Below, one piece after another: positions 24,532 to 33,349 of a stretch of 64,000 bases of DNA (the first letter of the stretch is position 1; every line of letters begins with the position of its first letter). The notes under the pieces are model-generated. The model worked only from the letters and a program-made list of their open reading frames with translations. It did not search any database and was not told where the DNA came from. A program made the translations under genes and the position numbers. Origin of the DNA: Opitutaceae bacterium (GTDB lineage Bacteria > Verrucomicrobiota > Verrucomicrobiia > Opitutales > Opitutaceae); the NCBI GenBank assembly GCA_015075305.1, contig JABTUS010000002.1, forward strand, positions 310,001 to 374,000, read 5' to 3'.

Positions 24532-27468
24532 ATGAACTCCACCCCCATGCATCCGGTAGCGCGCCTGCGCCTCCTTCTCTTATTCGTTGTTTCCTTTGGC
24601 TCTCTCCTACTCGCGCTGCCCTCGGCCGTAGCCCAAGTCGTTGCGTACGGAACGATTTCCGGTGAAGTCCGACGCGAGGGAACCGGCGCATTTCTTGAAG
24701 GCGCCGAGGTCGACATTGTGGGCACAAACCTTCACACGCTCACATCACGCGCGGGCAAGTTTCAGCTGACTTCTGTTCCCTTAGGCCCGCAAGTCCTCCG
24801 GATCAGCTATTCGGGCCTTGATGAGGTGCGTGTGAAAGTAGATGCGAATGATCGAACACCGATAGTTGTTCGCATGGATTCGAAGGTCTATGACCTCGAA
24901 GCCATGACCATCACTACGGTCAAGGAGGGCAATGCCGCCTCGCTGGTGCGCCAGCGCACGGCCGCCAACATCCAGAATGTGGTTTCGATGGACGCTTTCG
25001 GCAACGTGGCCGACGGCAACATTGGCAACATGATTCAACGTCTGCCCGGCGTCGCGGCAAACAAGGAAGCGGGCGACATTGTCGGCGTTGGTGTGCGCGG
25101 ACTGGCGCCCGAAACCGTTTCCGTATCGATGGACGGCATGCGTGTCGCCTCGGCTGTTGCGGGTTTCTCCCCACAGGGTCGCCGCGCTGCGCTGATCGAC
25201 AAGATTCCCTCCGACTTCATCAAGGAGATCGTTCTGACCAAGGCCTCGACCCCCGACATGTGGGGCGATGCGCTCGGCGGTACCGTCGACCTCATAACGA
25301 AGTCTGCGTTCGACTTCAGCGAACGCGTCGTGACGTATCGCGCCGGCGCGACGCTCAACACCTACCGTCGCACCAATCGCTGGGGTCCGACCGGCGCATT
25401 GACCTATCTCGATACATGGGGTGCGCAGCGCAAGATTGGCATCTCATTCACGGGAAGCTACACGGAGACCATGAACAACCGCGACCGTGTGCAGACCAAT
25501 CGGCCTTCCGCCACCGATGCCCGCAGCACTTCGGCCCGCACCCTTGATGATACCAATGAGCGTTTCCGCTGGGGACTTGGCGGCAAGGTCGAATACTGTG
25601 CGAGCGATACACTTAGGCTGCAGCTGGACGTCAATTACAGCCGCTTCGACTATGACCTCACACGGTTCGACTACCAGGCATCTTCCTTCAATAACAACAT
25701 CGCGGACTACTCGGTGGTCAGCCGCGCCGCAATCGAGGCCGGTGCCACGCCGCGGACATCCTCCAAAGCGGTGGCCAGCATCGCCCCCAGCTTCACCAGC
25801 ACTTACACCGAGATCCTGAATGCGAACTACTACGCGCAGGGTTTTATCGCACATCAGACGTTCGAGCAGCATCGTATCACAGGCTCGGTAACCAAGGAGT
25901 GGGATCGCGCAAAGCTCAAGGTCGCGGTGGTGCACAACCCTGCCTATATGACCAGCATACCGGAGTCCTTCACTGCCCGCCTCAACAACATCGGCGTGGG
26001 CGTGGACATGACCAATCGCGATCGTCCTGTATATCGCCAGTTGTTCGGTGTTTCAACCGCCTTTGGCACGGATTTCTCGAAGTATCTCGGCGAATATGCG
26101 GTCAACCCGGACCGGACCGACGACCAGGTTGACACCGTGGTTGCTGACCTCACTTATGAACTCCTGCGCGGCGATCGCTCGGTCACGCTCAAGGCGGGGG
26201 GCGCGCTACGCCGGCAGGATCACACGACGGCGACATGGCGGCAGACTTGGAACTACGTCGGCGCCGACGGGGTGCGCGGCTTGAATCCCGTCACCGGCAT
26301 CAACGACGATCGCATCGCGCAGTTTGTCGAGTCCCGTCCTGGCTACGGATTGTTCAACGGGCTCTATGAGTCCCGTGACCGGATCAACTACTTCGCGGTG
26401 AGGGACTATTTCAAGGCCAACCCGATGCACTTCGTGAAGGTCCGCGACACGCGCCCTATTCCAGACGAAATTCAAGAGGATGTGGCGGCGGGATACATCA
26501 TGGCCACTGTCAAAGCAGGAAAATTCACCCTGGTCGGCGGCGTGCGCCAAGAGAAGACGGACCTCGACACGCTGGCGCCATTTACCGATCCGACCAAACC
26601 CGATCAGAAGACCATCCGTGTTCGAGGCACCTACGACAAGCTATTCCCCAGCATTCATCTTCGGTTCGAGCCGATCCGCAGGCTTGTGCTGCGAGCCAGT
26701 TGGTCCACCGGCAGCACCCGTCCGGAGTACAGCTCAATCGTGCCAACCACTACGGTCACAAATCTGACCGGCGGCCTCGGAACGGTAAGGCAAGGTAATT
26801 CCGAACTGCGACCCAACTTCAGCGACAACTACGATCTCGGCGTCGAGTACTATTTTGAGCCCGCCAGCATCATTTCCGTCGGTGCATTCCGCAAAGATAT
26901 CAAGGACTATATCGCCAGTTTCACGACCATCATCGGCACAGGCCCCGACAACGGATTCAACGGCAACTACGCCGGCTACGATCTCGTGACCTCGACCAAT
27001 CTCGGCTCAGCCAAGATCGAGGGTTTTGAGTTCAACTATCAGCAGCAGCTTCGCATGCTGCCGGCGCCGTTCGACAGCCTCAGTGTGCTGGGCAACTACA
27101 CGAGGCTCACGACGGAGGGGAGCTATGATTTCGGGGTGGCCCAGCTTGCGCTCTTCGTGCCCGAGACCGCCAACTTCGGCCTCGGCTACACTTGGCGCGG
27201 TTTCCAAGTACGCGGCGTATACACCTACAAGAGCGCTTTCGTTAACACGGTGAACAGCAATACGCCGGCGCTTTCGGTCTACGTCTCCAGCGATCCCACG
27301 TTCGATTTAAACATCCAGTATCAGTGGAAACCGACGGTGAACTTCTTCCTCGATTACGTGAATGTCTTCAACAAGTCGCCTTCATGGTATACTATTCATG
27401 GGGACCGGCGGCAGATGTCGGAAATCTATGGCGCACGCTTGAGCGTCGGCATCAGCGGACGTTTCTAA
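24532..27468 (+). CDS. TonB-dependent outer-membrane receptor
   Basis: 978 aa. Signal peptide (LLLLFVVSFGSLLLALPSAVAQ), then a carboxypeptidase-regulatory-like domain (YGTISGEVRREGTGAFLEGAEVDI through VRMDSKV, about residues 40-120). A plug domain follows (IGNMIQRLPGVAANKEAGD, VSMDGMRVASA), then a 22-strand type barrel ending in Phe (SVGISGRF). This build is typical of glycan-importing receptors in Opitutaceae and Bacteroidota. The first gene of the locus, 29 bases before the SUMF1/sialidase gene. Substrate is probably an oligosaccharide, inferred from neighbours. Confidence 0.9.
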   Translation: MNSTPMHPVARLRLLLLFVVSFGSLLLALPSAVAQVVAYGTISGEVRREGTGAFLEGAEVDIVGTNLHTLTSRAGKFQLTSVPLGPQVLRISYSGLDEVRVKVDANDRTPIVVRMDSKVYDLEAMTITTVKEGNAASLVRQRTAANIQNVVSMDAFGNVADGNIGNMIQRLPGVAANKEAGDIVGVGVRGLAPETVSVSMDGMRVASAVAGFSPQGRRAALIDKIPSDFIKEIVLTKASTPDMWGDALGGTVDLITKSAFDFSERVVTYRAGATLNTYRRTNRWGPTGALTYLDTWGAQRKIGISFTGSYTETMNNRDRVQTNRPSATDARSTSARTLDDTNERFRWGLGGKVEYCASDTLRLQLDVNYSRFDYDLTRFDYQASSFNNNIADYSVVSRAAIEAGATPRTSSKAVASIAPSFTSTYTEILNANYYAQGFIAHQTFEQHRITGSVTKEWDRAKLKVAVVHNPAYMTSIPESFTARLNNIGVGVDMTNRDRPVYRQLFGVSTAFGTDFSKYLGEYAVNPDRTDDQVDTVVADLTYELLRGDRSVTLKAGGALRRQDHTTATWRQTWNYVGADGVRGLNPVTGINDDRIAQFVESRPGYGLFNGLYESRDRINYFAVRDYFKANPMHFVKVRDTRPIPDEIQEDVAAGYIMATVKAGKFTLVGGVRQEKTDLDTLAPFTDPTKPDQKTIRVRGTYDKLFPSIHLRFEPIRRLVLRASWSTGSTRPEYSSIVPTTTVTNLTGGLGTVRQGNSELRPNFSDNYDLGVEYYFEPASIISVGAFRKDIKDYIASFTTIIGTGPDNGFNGNYAGYDLVTSTNLGSAKIEGFEFNYQQQLRMLPAPFDSLSVLGNYTRLTTEGSYDFGVAQLALFVPETANFGLGYTWRGFQVRGVYTYKSAFVNTVNSNTPALSVYVSSDPTFDLNIQYQWKPTVNFFLDYVNVFNKSPSWYTIHGDRRQMSEIYGARLSVGISGRF

Positions 27469-27496
27469 GCGGATCCCTCGCGATCCCACCGAAGTC

Positions 27497-29527
27497 ATGA
27501 TCACCAAACGTCTGTTCCTTGCTTTCGCGGTGATCGGATGCTCCACGGAACTCGCGAACGCAGCCGACTTTGTCAACTCTGTTGGCCAGCGCATGGTGCA
27601 GCTCATGCCCGGCACCTTCCTGATGGGCAGCCGGCAGGGAGATCGCGATGAGGAAACACTGCACTATGTGACGATCTCGCGGGAGTTTCACCTCGGCGCG
27701 ACCGAGGTCACCAACCGCCAATACGAGGAGTTCGACCCCGCGCATCGCAAACTGCGCGGCAAGCTCGGCTTCTCCACGGCGGATGACGAGGCAGTGGTGT
27801 TTGTGAACTGGGTGGACGCAACTGCGTACTGCGCCTGGCTCGCAAAGAAAGAGGGTAAGTCCTACCGGCTGCCGACGGAGGCGGAGTGGGAATATGCGTG
27901 TCGTGCCGGAACCACCACCGAATTCAACACCGGCGCCGAGTTCCCAGTAGAACAGCAGAATAACCAAATACTGAGTTGGTATCCGGATCCCGCCCGCTCG
28001 GACGGTGAGCTTGAGAACGTGCGTTCGCTGCATGTGGGCCAGTATCCGGCGAATGCCTGGGGACTGCATGACATGCACGGCAATGTCGAGGAGTGGTGTT
28101 CCGACTGGTACGGGCCCTACATCGCAGGAGCGCAGAAGGATCCAGTCGGACTCAGCGACGGTGAATTCCGCGTCACGCGCGGCGGTGCCCACTCGATGGA
28201 GCTACCTTACCTGCGCTCCGCCAACCGTGCTGGCACCATCCCGCAAGATCGGACGTGGGTGATCGGATTTCGCCTAGCCATGGGACCGACGTCCGCCACG
28301 CCGCCGCTTCCGCCGATGGCACCTGAGCTATATGCGCAAAACGTTGATCAAAGGCACCGGACAATCATGCCGCGTTCGGTTGATACGGCAAAACCCTTGT
28401 TCCGCGGACCTCGCACCTACGTGAGAGTTACCCCGACGCCGCGTGGACCCTTCTTCAAGCACAATCATGTTCCCTCGCTGACCGAGCTTCCGAACGGTGA
28501 TCTGCTGGCCATCTGGTATACCACGAATCGCGAAAAAACACGGGAACTGCACTATGTTGCGAGCCGCCTGCGGTACGGTGCGGCGGAATGGGAACCGGCT
28601 TCCGAGTCGTTTTTCTCACCACCCGACCGCAACGCCCATGCTGGCGTCGTCTGGTGGGACGGCGTGGATACGATCTGGCATTTCAACGGACTTAGCGTGG
28701 GCGGCACCTGGGGCAGCTTGGCACTCGTTGCCCGCACCTCGCGCGACAATGGCGTCACGTGGACCAAGTCGCACTTCATAAATGCCGAGCACGGCTCTCG
28801 GCGCATGCTTGTCGCTTCCGTCGTCCACACTAGGAGTGGTGCGATCGTTCTGAGCGCCGACGTTCCGGGCAGGAAGAAGCCTGCCGGCGATGGTGGCTGC
28901 GCGGTTTGGGTTAGCACCGACGGCGGCAAGACCTTCAATGACCCGGGTGCCGGCCGGCCCGACCCCGAGTTCGTGCCGGGCAAGACGGGCGCTTGGATTG
29001 CAGGCATCCATGCGCCGATCGCGGAAACTGCGGACGGAAGGGGCATCGTTTCATTCGGCCGTCGCGATCAGAACCCTGACAACCTGCTGCGTAGCGTCAG
29101 CTACGATCTGGGCAAGACTTGGGAATACAGTAGCAGTTTGATTGAGGCACTTGGCTCCGGCCAGCGACCAACGATCCTGCGGTTGCAGGACGGCAGCCTG
29201 TTTCTCGCCTCCTTCACCACGGGGATGGAACTGAACGACATTGCTGGCAAGACACGCATCGTGAAGGGGCTCTACGCTGCGCTTTCGTTCGACGATGGTG
29301 TCACATGGCCCTATCGCCGGCTCGTCACCGATGATCAGACGCCGCGTACGTTTGATGGCGGCGCTTGGACCGGCAAATTCGAGATGGGACCGGAGACCGC
29401 CGAGCCGAAAGGCTACATTGCCAGCATCCAAAGCCGAGACGGCACGATTCATCTCATCAGCAGTGCGCTGCACTACGAATTCAACGCAGCCTGGATTCGA
29501 GAGAAAATGCCCGCGGCCACTCCTTGA
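27497..29527 (+). CDS. SUMF1-like and sialidase-like fusion protein, exported
   Basis: 676 aa. Signal peptide (LFLAFAVIGCSTELANA). Residues about 25-265 are an FGE/SUMF1-type fold: PGTFLMGSRQGDRDEE, ATEVTNRQYEEF, YRLPTEAEWEYACRAGT, GLHDMHGNVEEWCSDW, GFRLAMG. The catalytic Cys pair of true formylglycine-generating enzymes is absent near RSANRAGT, so sulfatase activation is unlikely; it may bind ligand or calcium. Residues about 300-670 are a six-bladed-propeller sialidase-like domain with four Asp-boxes: SRDNGVTW, STDGGKTF, SYDLGKTW and SFDDGVTW. It is likely a periplasmic glycosidase or sugar-binding protein. No frameshift. Confidence 0.8.
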   Translation: MITKRLFLAFAVIGCSTELANAADFVNSVGQRMVQLMPGTFLMGSRQGDRDEETLHYVTISREFHLGATEVTNRQYEEFDPAHRKLRGKLGFSTADDEAVVFVNWVDATAYCAWLAKKEGKSYRLPTEAEWEYACRAGTTTEFNTGAEFPVEQQNNQILSWYPDPARSDGELENVRSLHVGQYPANAWGLHDMHGNVEEWCSDWYGPYIAGAQKDPVGLSDGEFRVTRGGAHSMELPYLRSANRAGTIPQDRTWVIGFRLAMGPTSATPPLPPMAPELYAQNVDQRHRTIMPRSVDTAKPLFRGPRTYVRVTPTPRGPFFKHNHVPSLTELPNGDLLAIWYTTNREKTRELHYVASRLRYGAAEWEPASESFFSPPDRNAHAGVVWWDGVDTIWHFNGLSVGGTWGSLALVARTSRDNGVTWTKSHFINAEHGSRRMLVASVVHTRSGAIVLSADVPGRKKPAGDGGCAVWVSTDGGKTFNDPGAGRPDPEFVPGKTGAWIAGIHAPIAETADGRGIVSFGRRDQNPDNLLRSVSYDLGKTWEYSSSLIEALGSGQRPTILRLQDGSLFLASFTTGMELNDIAGKTRIVKGLYAALSFDDGVTWPYRRLVTDDQTPRTFDGGAWTGKFEMGPETAEPKGYIASIQSRDGTIHLISSALHYEFNAAWIREKMPAATP

Positions 29528-29561
29528 TTTCATTTTTTCATCATTTCCGTCATCGTATTCC

Positions 29562-31007
29562 ATGTCTGCTTCCAGTCCTACTTCTCATTCCGCTCCCAAT
29601 TCTCGAGCGCGCGTCATCGTCGCGGGTGCCGGGCCGTCCGGCATCGTCGCTGCCATCGCCGCAGCGCGGGAAGGAGCGCAAACCACCCTGCTTGAGCAGA
29701 ACGGCTTTGTCGGGGGCGTCGCCGGCATGGGTCTCGGCCTTCAGGGCTTCTACGACACCTCGGCCCGTCGCGTTATCGGTGGCATCCCTTGGGAATTCGT
29801 GCGCCGCATGATCGACCGCGGCCTGTGCGTGATCATGCGCAACGACGACGATCCCAAGGACCCTTTCTACCTCTCGCGCTATATCCGCTTCAATCCCGAG
29901 CTCTTCAAACGCACCGCCACGGAAATGCTGCTCGAAGCCGGCGTGAACATGGTTGTACGCAGCATGGTCACGAACATCGTTCGCGAGGGCAGTCGCGTCA
30001 CTGGCGTGGTTGTGGAGAACAAGTCCGGTTCGTCGCAGCTCTCTGCCGACTGCCTTGTAGACTGCACCGGCGACGGGGACCTTGCAGCTCGGGCGGGTGC
30101 CCAACACGAGATAGGCAGTCGTGGCGACGGCGTGTTGCAGCCAATGACGATGCTTTTCTTCCTTTCGCATGTGAACGTGCCGCGGGCCGAGCAACACGGC
30201 GTGCTCAAACGGCAGCCTTGGAACGTCGTTGAGCCGAAGCGTCTAATCGGTAAGATCAACAGCTACCGGCTCAATCTCATGCCTTGGGTCGGACAGTTGT
30301 CTCAAGCTATTCCTGAGGTGCCTCGCATCACGGGCACAAATTTCCACGACTACGGCAATGGCATCTTCCACACTGGAAATTTCATCCATATCAGCCATTT
30401 AGATGGATCGAACGGCGACCAGCTCGCCAAGGCCGAGACAATTGGCCGCACTGTCGTGTGGCGTCTCGTCGAGTTCCTGCAGCGGAACGTACCGGGGTTC
30501 GAGAACGTCAACCTCGTGCAGATCGCTACACACGTTGGTGTGCGCGAGACGCGCCGTATTCATGGTCACTATTATCTGACCGTCGAAGACGCGCGGAAGG
30601 CGCGCCAGTTTGCGGACAACGTCGCGCAGTGCGGTAACCTCATGGACATCCATGACAATCACGCATCGGACTACGTGAGCCTAGCCTCTGGCACGCAAAT
30701 CGATGGCGGGCTAAGTTTCGGCATGCCCTATCGCTGCCTCGTGCCCCAAGGGGTGGATGCGCTTCTTATGGCGGGACGTTGCGTATCGGGCAGCCGCGAG
30801 GCCCAATCATCCTTCCGCGTGATGGGCACCTGCATGGCCATGGGGCAGGCGGCTGGTACCGCGGCGGCGCTGACGGCCCTGGCAGGGACCGTGCCGCGCC
30901 TCATTGATCCGCAGGCGCTGCGCGCGCGCCTCGTCGAGGTGGATGCCATGGTTGACAGCCCCGGCATACCCGCATTCGCCGCAGCCGAAGATGCACGGAT
31001 AAATTGA
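29562..31007 (+). CDS. FAD-dependent oxidoreductase
   Basis: 481 aa starting at 29562. The N-terminal Rossmann motif is VIVAGAGPSGIVAAIAAAREG followed by LEQNGFVGGVAGMG. The second FAD motif is VDCTGDGDLAARAGA, and the C-terminus carries LLMAGRCVSGSREAQSSFRVMGTCMAMGQAAG. This matches the FAD_oxidored family (PF12831), often found beside sialidases and sugar transporters in PVC bacteria, where it is thought to oxidise a sugar. No signal peptide is seen. Likely cytoplasmic step of the locus; the substrate is unknown. Confidence 0.85.
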   Translation: MSASSPTSHSAPNSRARVIVAGAGPSGIVAAIAAAREGAQTTLLEQNGFVGGVAGMGLGLQGFYDTSARRVIGGIPWEFVRRMIDRGLCVIMRNDDDPKDPFYLSRYIRFNPELFKRTATEMLLEAGVNMVVRSMVTNIVREGSRVTGVVVENKSGSSQLSADCLVDCTGDGDLAARAGAQHEIGSRGDGVLQPMTMLFFLSHVNVPRAEQHGVLKRQPWNVVEPKRLIGKINSYRLNLMPWVGQLSQAIPEVPRITGTNFHDYGNGIFHTGNFIHISHLDGSNGDQLAKAETIGRTVVWRLVEFLQRNVPGFENVNLVQIATHVGVRETRRIHGHYYLTVEDARKARQFADNVAQCGNLMDIHDNHASDYVSLASGTQIDGGLSFGMPYRCLVPQGVDALLMAGRCVSGSREAQSSFRVMGTCMAMGQAAGTAAALTALAGTVPRLIDPQALRARLVEVDAMVDSPGIPAFAAAEDARIN

Positions 31008-31143
31008 AGAATGTTGGCCACGGCTGAGATGAAAGACCGTCTATCACCCGCATGGCGCATTCACCGCCCAATGTCTCCCAGTCGGCGGGACCGGCGCTTG
31101 GACCGTGGCACCCTCGCCGCAAACGTCAATTTCGAGCGAATCC

Positions 31144-31365
31144 ATGGAGTGGCGCGGAGTCCTCGCGCTTGGCAGCACTGATGGGTTTCTCCTTTTCGCT
31201 CCCGAAGAGCGCAAGAAGGCAGTCTCGATCATTGCCAAATTCGCCGCCGAAATGTCAGCTATCGAGAATGACTCTGATATCCGTCCGGAGGCCGCGATTG
31301 AATTGGGGCGCTCCGCGGCGCACTATCGCGCGGCTGCGAGAGCTTTTCCAGCGCTGGAAACTTGA
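31144..31365 (+). CDS. Short open frame or remnant between oxidoreductase and symporter
   Basis: 73 codons from ATG 31144. The sequence (GVLALGSTDGFLLFAPEERKKAV, then AAIELGRSAAHYRAAARAFPALE) recalls pieces of the dihydrodipicolinate synthase/N-acetylneuraminate lyase family, in which GSTGE and PEERK blocks occur. A decayed gene of that kind would fit the locus, but the match is weak and the catalytic Lys and Tyr are missing. The rest of 31008-31476 shows nothing recognisable. Confidence 0.25.
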   Translation: MEWRGVLALGSTDGFLLFAPEERKKAVSIIAKFAAEMSAIENDSDIRPEAAIELGRSAAHYRAAARAFPALET

Positions 31366-31476
31366 CTCTCCGCTCGTTGGATCTTGAGGCCTGTTTCGGC
31401 ACCGAACCATAGCTCCCTTGATTTTCGCGGTCCCCGAAACAGTCCGCCCGACGGGATATTCTAAGAAACTTCCGGC

Positions 31477-33027
31477 ATGCGCGCCATCGACCTTATCGTC
31501 ATCTTCGGCTATTTCACCGCGATTCTTGGAGTGGGCCTCTGGTTTTCCCGGCAAAATAGCAGCACGGACCGCTATTTCCTAGGCAATCGCAATTTTCCTG
31601 GCTGGGCAGTAGGCCTGAGCTTCATCGGCTCGACCATCAGTTCGGTAACTTTCATCGCATACCCGGCAGATAGTTTCCGCACTGCTTGGGTGCGCCTCGC
31701 ACCCTCGTTTGCGTATCCGCTCGTGGTGGCGGTCGCCGCCTTCCTGTTCATCCCGTTGTTTCGCTCGGGTTCTGCACGGTCGGCCTATCACTATCTATCC
31801 CTGCGATTTGGTCCGTCGATCGCGGCCTATGCGGCCATGATTTATCTCACGGCACAACTAGTGCGCGCCTCTGCGATCCTCTATCTGCTGTCGGTACTCC
31901 TGCACACACTCACATCGTACTCCGTGCCAGTTTGCATCCTGATTGCCGCAGGCACCACCGCATTTTACACAGTCAAGGGCGGTTTCGAAGCGGTAGTGTG
32001 GACAGACGTCACGCAGGTGATAGTTCTCATCGTTGGAGCCATCGCATGTATCGTGACGATTGCCTTGGCGCTGCCTGGCGGATTGGGTCAGGTCCTTCGG
32101 GAAGCGATGGCGGCTGGAAAGCTGTCGTTCGAGGATTTGAATCGGACGACGGGCCAGCTCGAGCCGCTCTCAAATGGCCTCTCTTTGAAAAACATAACTT
32201 TGCCGATGCTCGTGCTGGTGGGCATGTCGCAATTTGTCGCTGGCCAGCTCGATCAAGATACGGTGCAACGTTGGTGTTCCGCAAAGTCCACACGCGAAGC
32301 GCGAAAATCGATGTTTGTGCTTGGTTTCGGAGCGCTGCCTGTGTGGACGACCTTCATGTTCATTGGCACCTGCCTATGGGTCTATTTCCAACACTTTCCG
32401 TCCGCGGAATCGATGGAGATTTCCAGTGGATTGCGGAAGGCGGAGGACATCCTGCCGCACTTCATCATGACGGCTCTACCGCCCGGGTTGTGCGGTCTGG
32501 TAGTCTCTGCTGCACTAGCGGCCGCGATGGGATCGCTTAGCAGCAGTATCAACAGCGCAAGCATGGTGTGGGTGTGCGATATTTATCGTGCCCACTTGTA
32601 TCGCGACGGCAACGATGCGCACTACGTGCGCATGGGACGCTGGGCTTCGATGTCCTTCGCGCTGATTATGGCATGCGGCGCTTGGGCGGTGGCGCGATGG
32701 AGTTCCCGGACGATCGTAGATCTTTCCTTCATGCTGCTATCACTCGTGGGTGGCGGTATTTCCGGCGCTTTTCTTTTTGGTCTTCTCACGCGCCGCGGTG
32801 ACGCGCGTGCGGTGTTGTGCGGCGTGGTCGCCACAATGGCGTTCACCGGCTATTCCATCGTCTCGCAGTGGGGCTTGGTCGAAGAGATATTCCACCCCTA
32901 TTACACGTCGATCCTGAGTAACGTGACGATGTTCGTAACCTGCTGGCTCGCCTCTTGCGTATTCCACACCCCAAACCGCCCGCTCACGAACCTCACTGTG
33001 TGGGATCGCACGCCAGCGAAAGACTAA
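31477..33027 (+). CDS. Sodium:solute symporter (SSS family)
   Basis: 516 aa with about 13 membrane helices. Family signatures are DRYFLGNRNFPGWAVGLSFIGSTISSVTFI near the N-terminus and GLVVSAALAAAMGSLSSSINSASMVWVCDIY (SSS signature) in the second half. Related transporters import sialic acid, myo-inositol or other sugars with sodium. It is the last gene of the 24532-33027 locus, likely moving the product of the sialidase-like step into the cell. No frameshift. Confidence 0.9.
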   Translation: MRAIDLIVIFGYFTAILGVGLWFSRQNSSTDRYFLGNRNFPGWAVGLSFIGSTISSVTFIAYPADSFRTAWVRLAPSFAYPLVVAVAAFLFIPLFRSGSARSAYHYLSLRFGPSIAAYAAMIYLTAQLVRASAILYLLSVLLHTLTSYSVPVCILIAAGTTAFYTVKGGFEAVVWTDVTQVIVLIVGAIACIVTIALALPGGLGQVLREAMAAGKLSFEDLNRTTGQLEPLSNGLSLKNITLPMLVLVGMSQFVAGQLDQDTVQRWCSAKSTREARKSMFVLGFGALPVWTTFMFIGTCLWVYFQHFPSAESMEISSGLRKAEDILPHFIMTALPPGLCGLVVSAALAAAMGSLSSSINSASMVWVCDIYRAHLYRDGNDAHYVRMGRWASMSFALIMACGAWAVARWSSRTIVDLSFMLLSLVGGGISGAFLFGLLTRRGDARAVLCGVVATMAFTGYSIVSQWGLVEEIFHPYYTSILSNVTMFVTCWLASCVFHTPNRPLTNLTVWDRTPAKD

Positions 33028-33349
33028 GCCAACCCAACTTGCGCAACTGGAGGTCGAAAATGAGGTTTTTCGGGAGCATGTGATATCCAAGGTACTGATA
33101 CATCGTGACCGCATCCTGAAACGTGCGAGTAGTGACGACCAACCCACTTCAAGAATTTCATCGTTTTGATAGTATTTCCGTGGTGCCGTCGCATCCGCGA
33201 AAGAGTCGCCTGTCATTTTGAGATTTGAGACAATTTCTAATTTTCACGGGTCTATTTCACTGCCGCTCGGGTCGACCTGCCCGCTACCCACTGAAAAGAA
33301 CGAAGGACCAATCCAGAGCATCACTCGTCGTCCGATTGTGCCGGGCAGG
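33028..33349. other. Intergenic region with a possible coding remnant
   Basis: 322 bases between convergent genes. On the minus strand (about 33190-33030) it reads YYQNDEILEVG and, in a second frame, TFQDAVTMYQYLGYHMLPKNLIFDLQLRKLGW, which has protein-like composition but no family I recognise. No terminator with a U-run was found. Confidence 0.3.

Noticed and set aside
24086-24535. 149-codon plus-strand frame across the lacI control region
   Set aside because: It overlaps the lacI start and the operator; no family resemblance.
27497-28300. True formylglycine-generating enzyme
   Set aside because: The catalytic Cys pair is absent near RSANRAGT.
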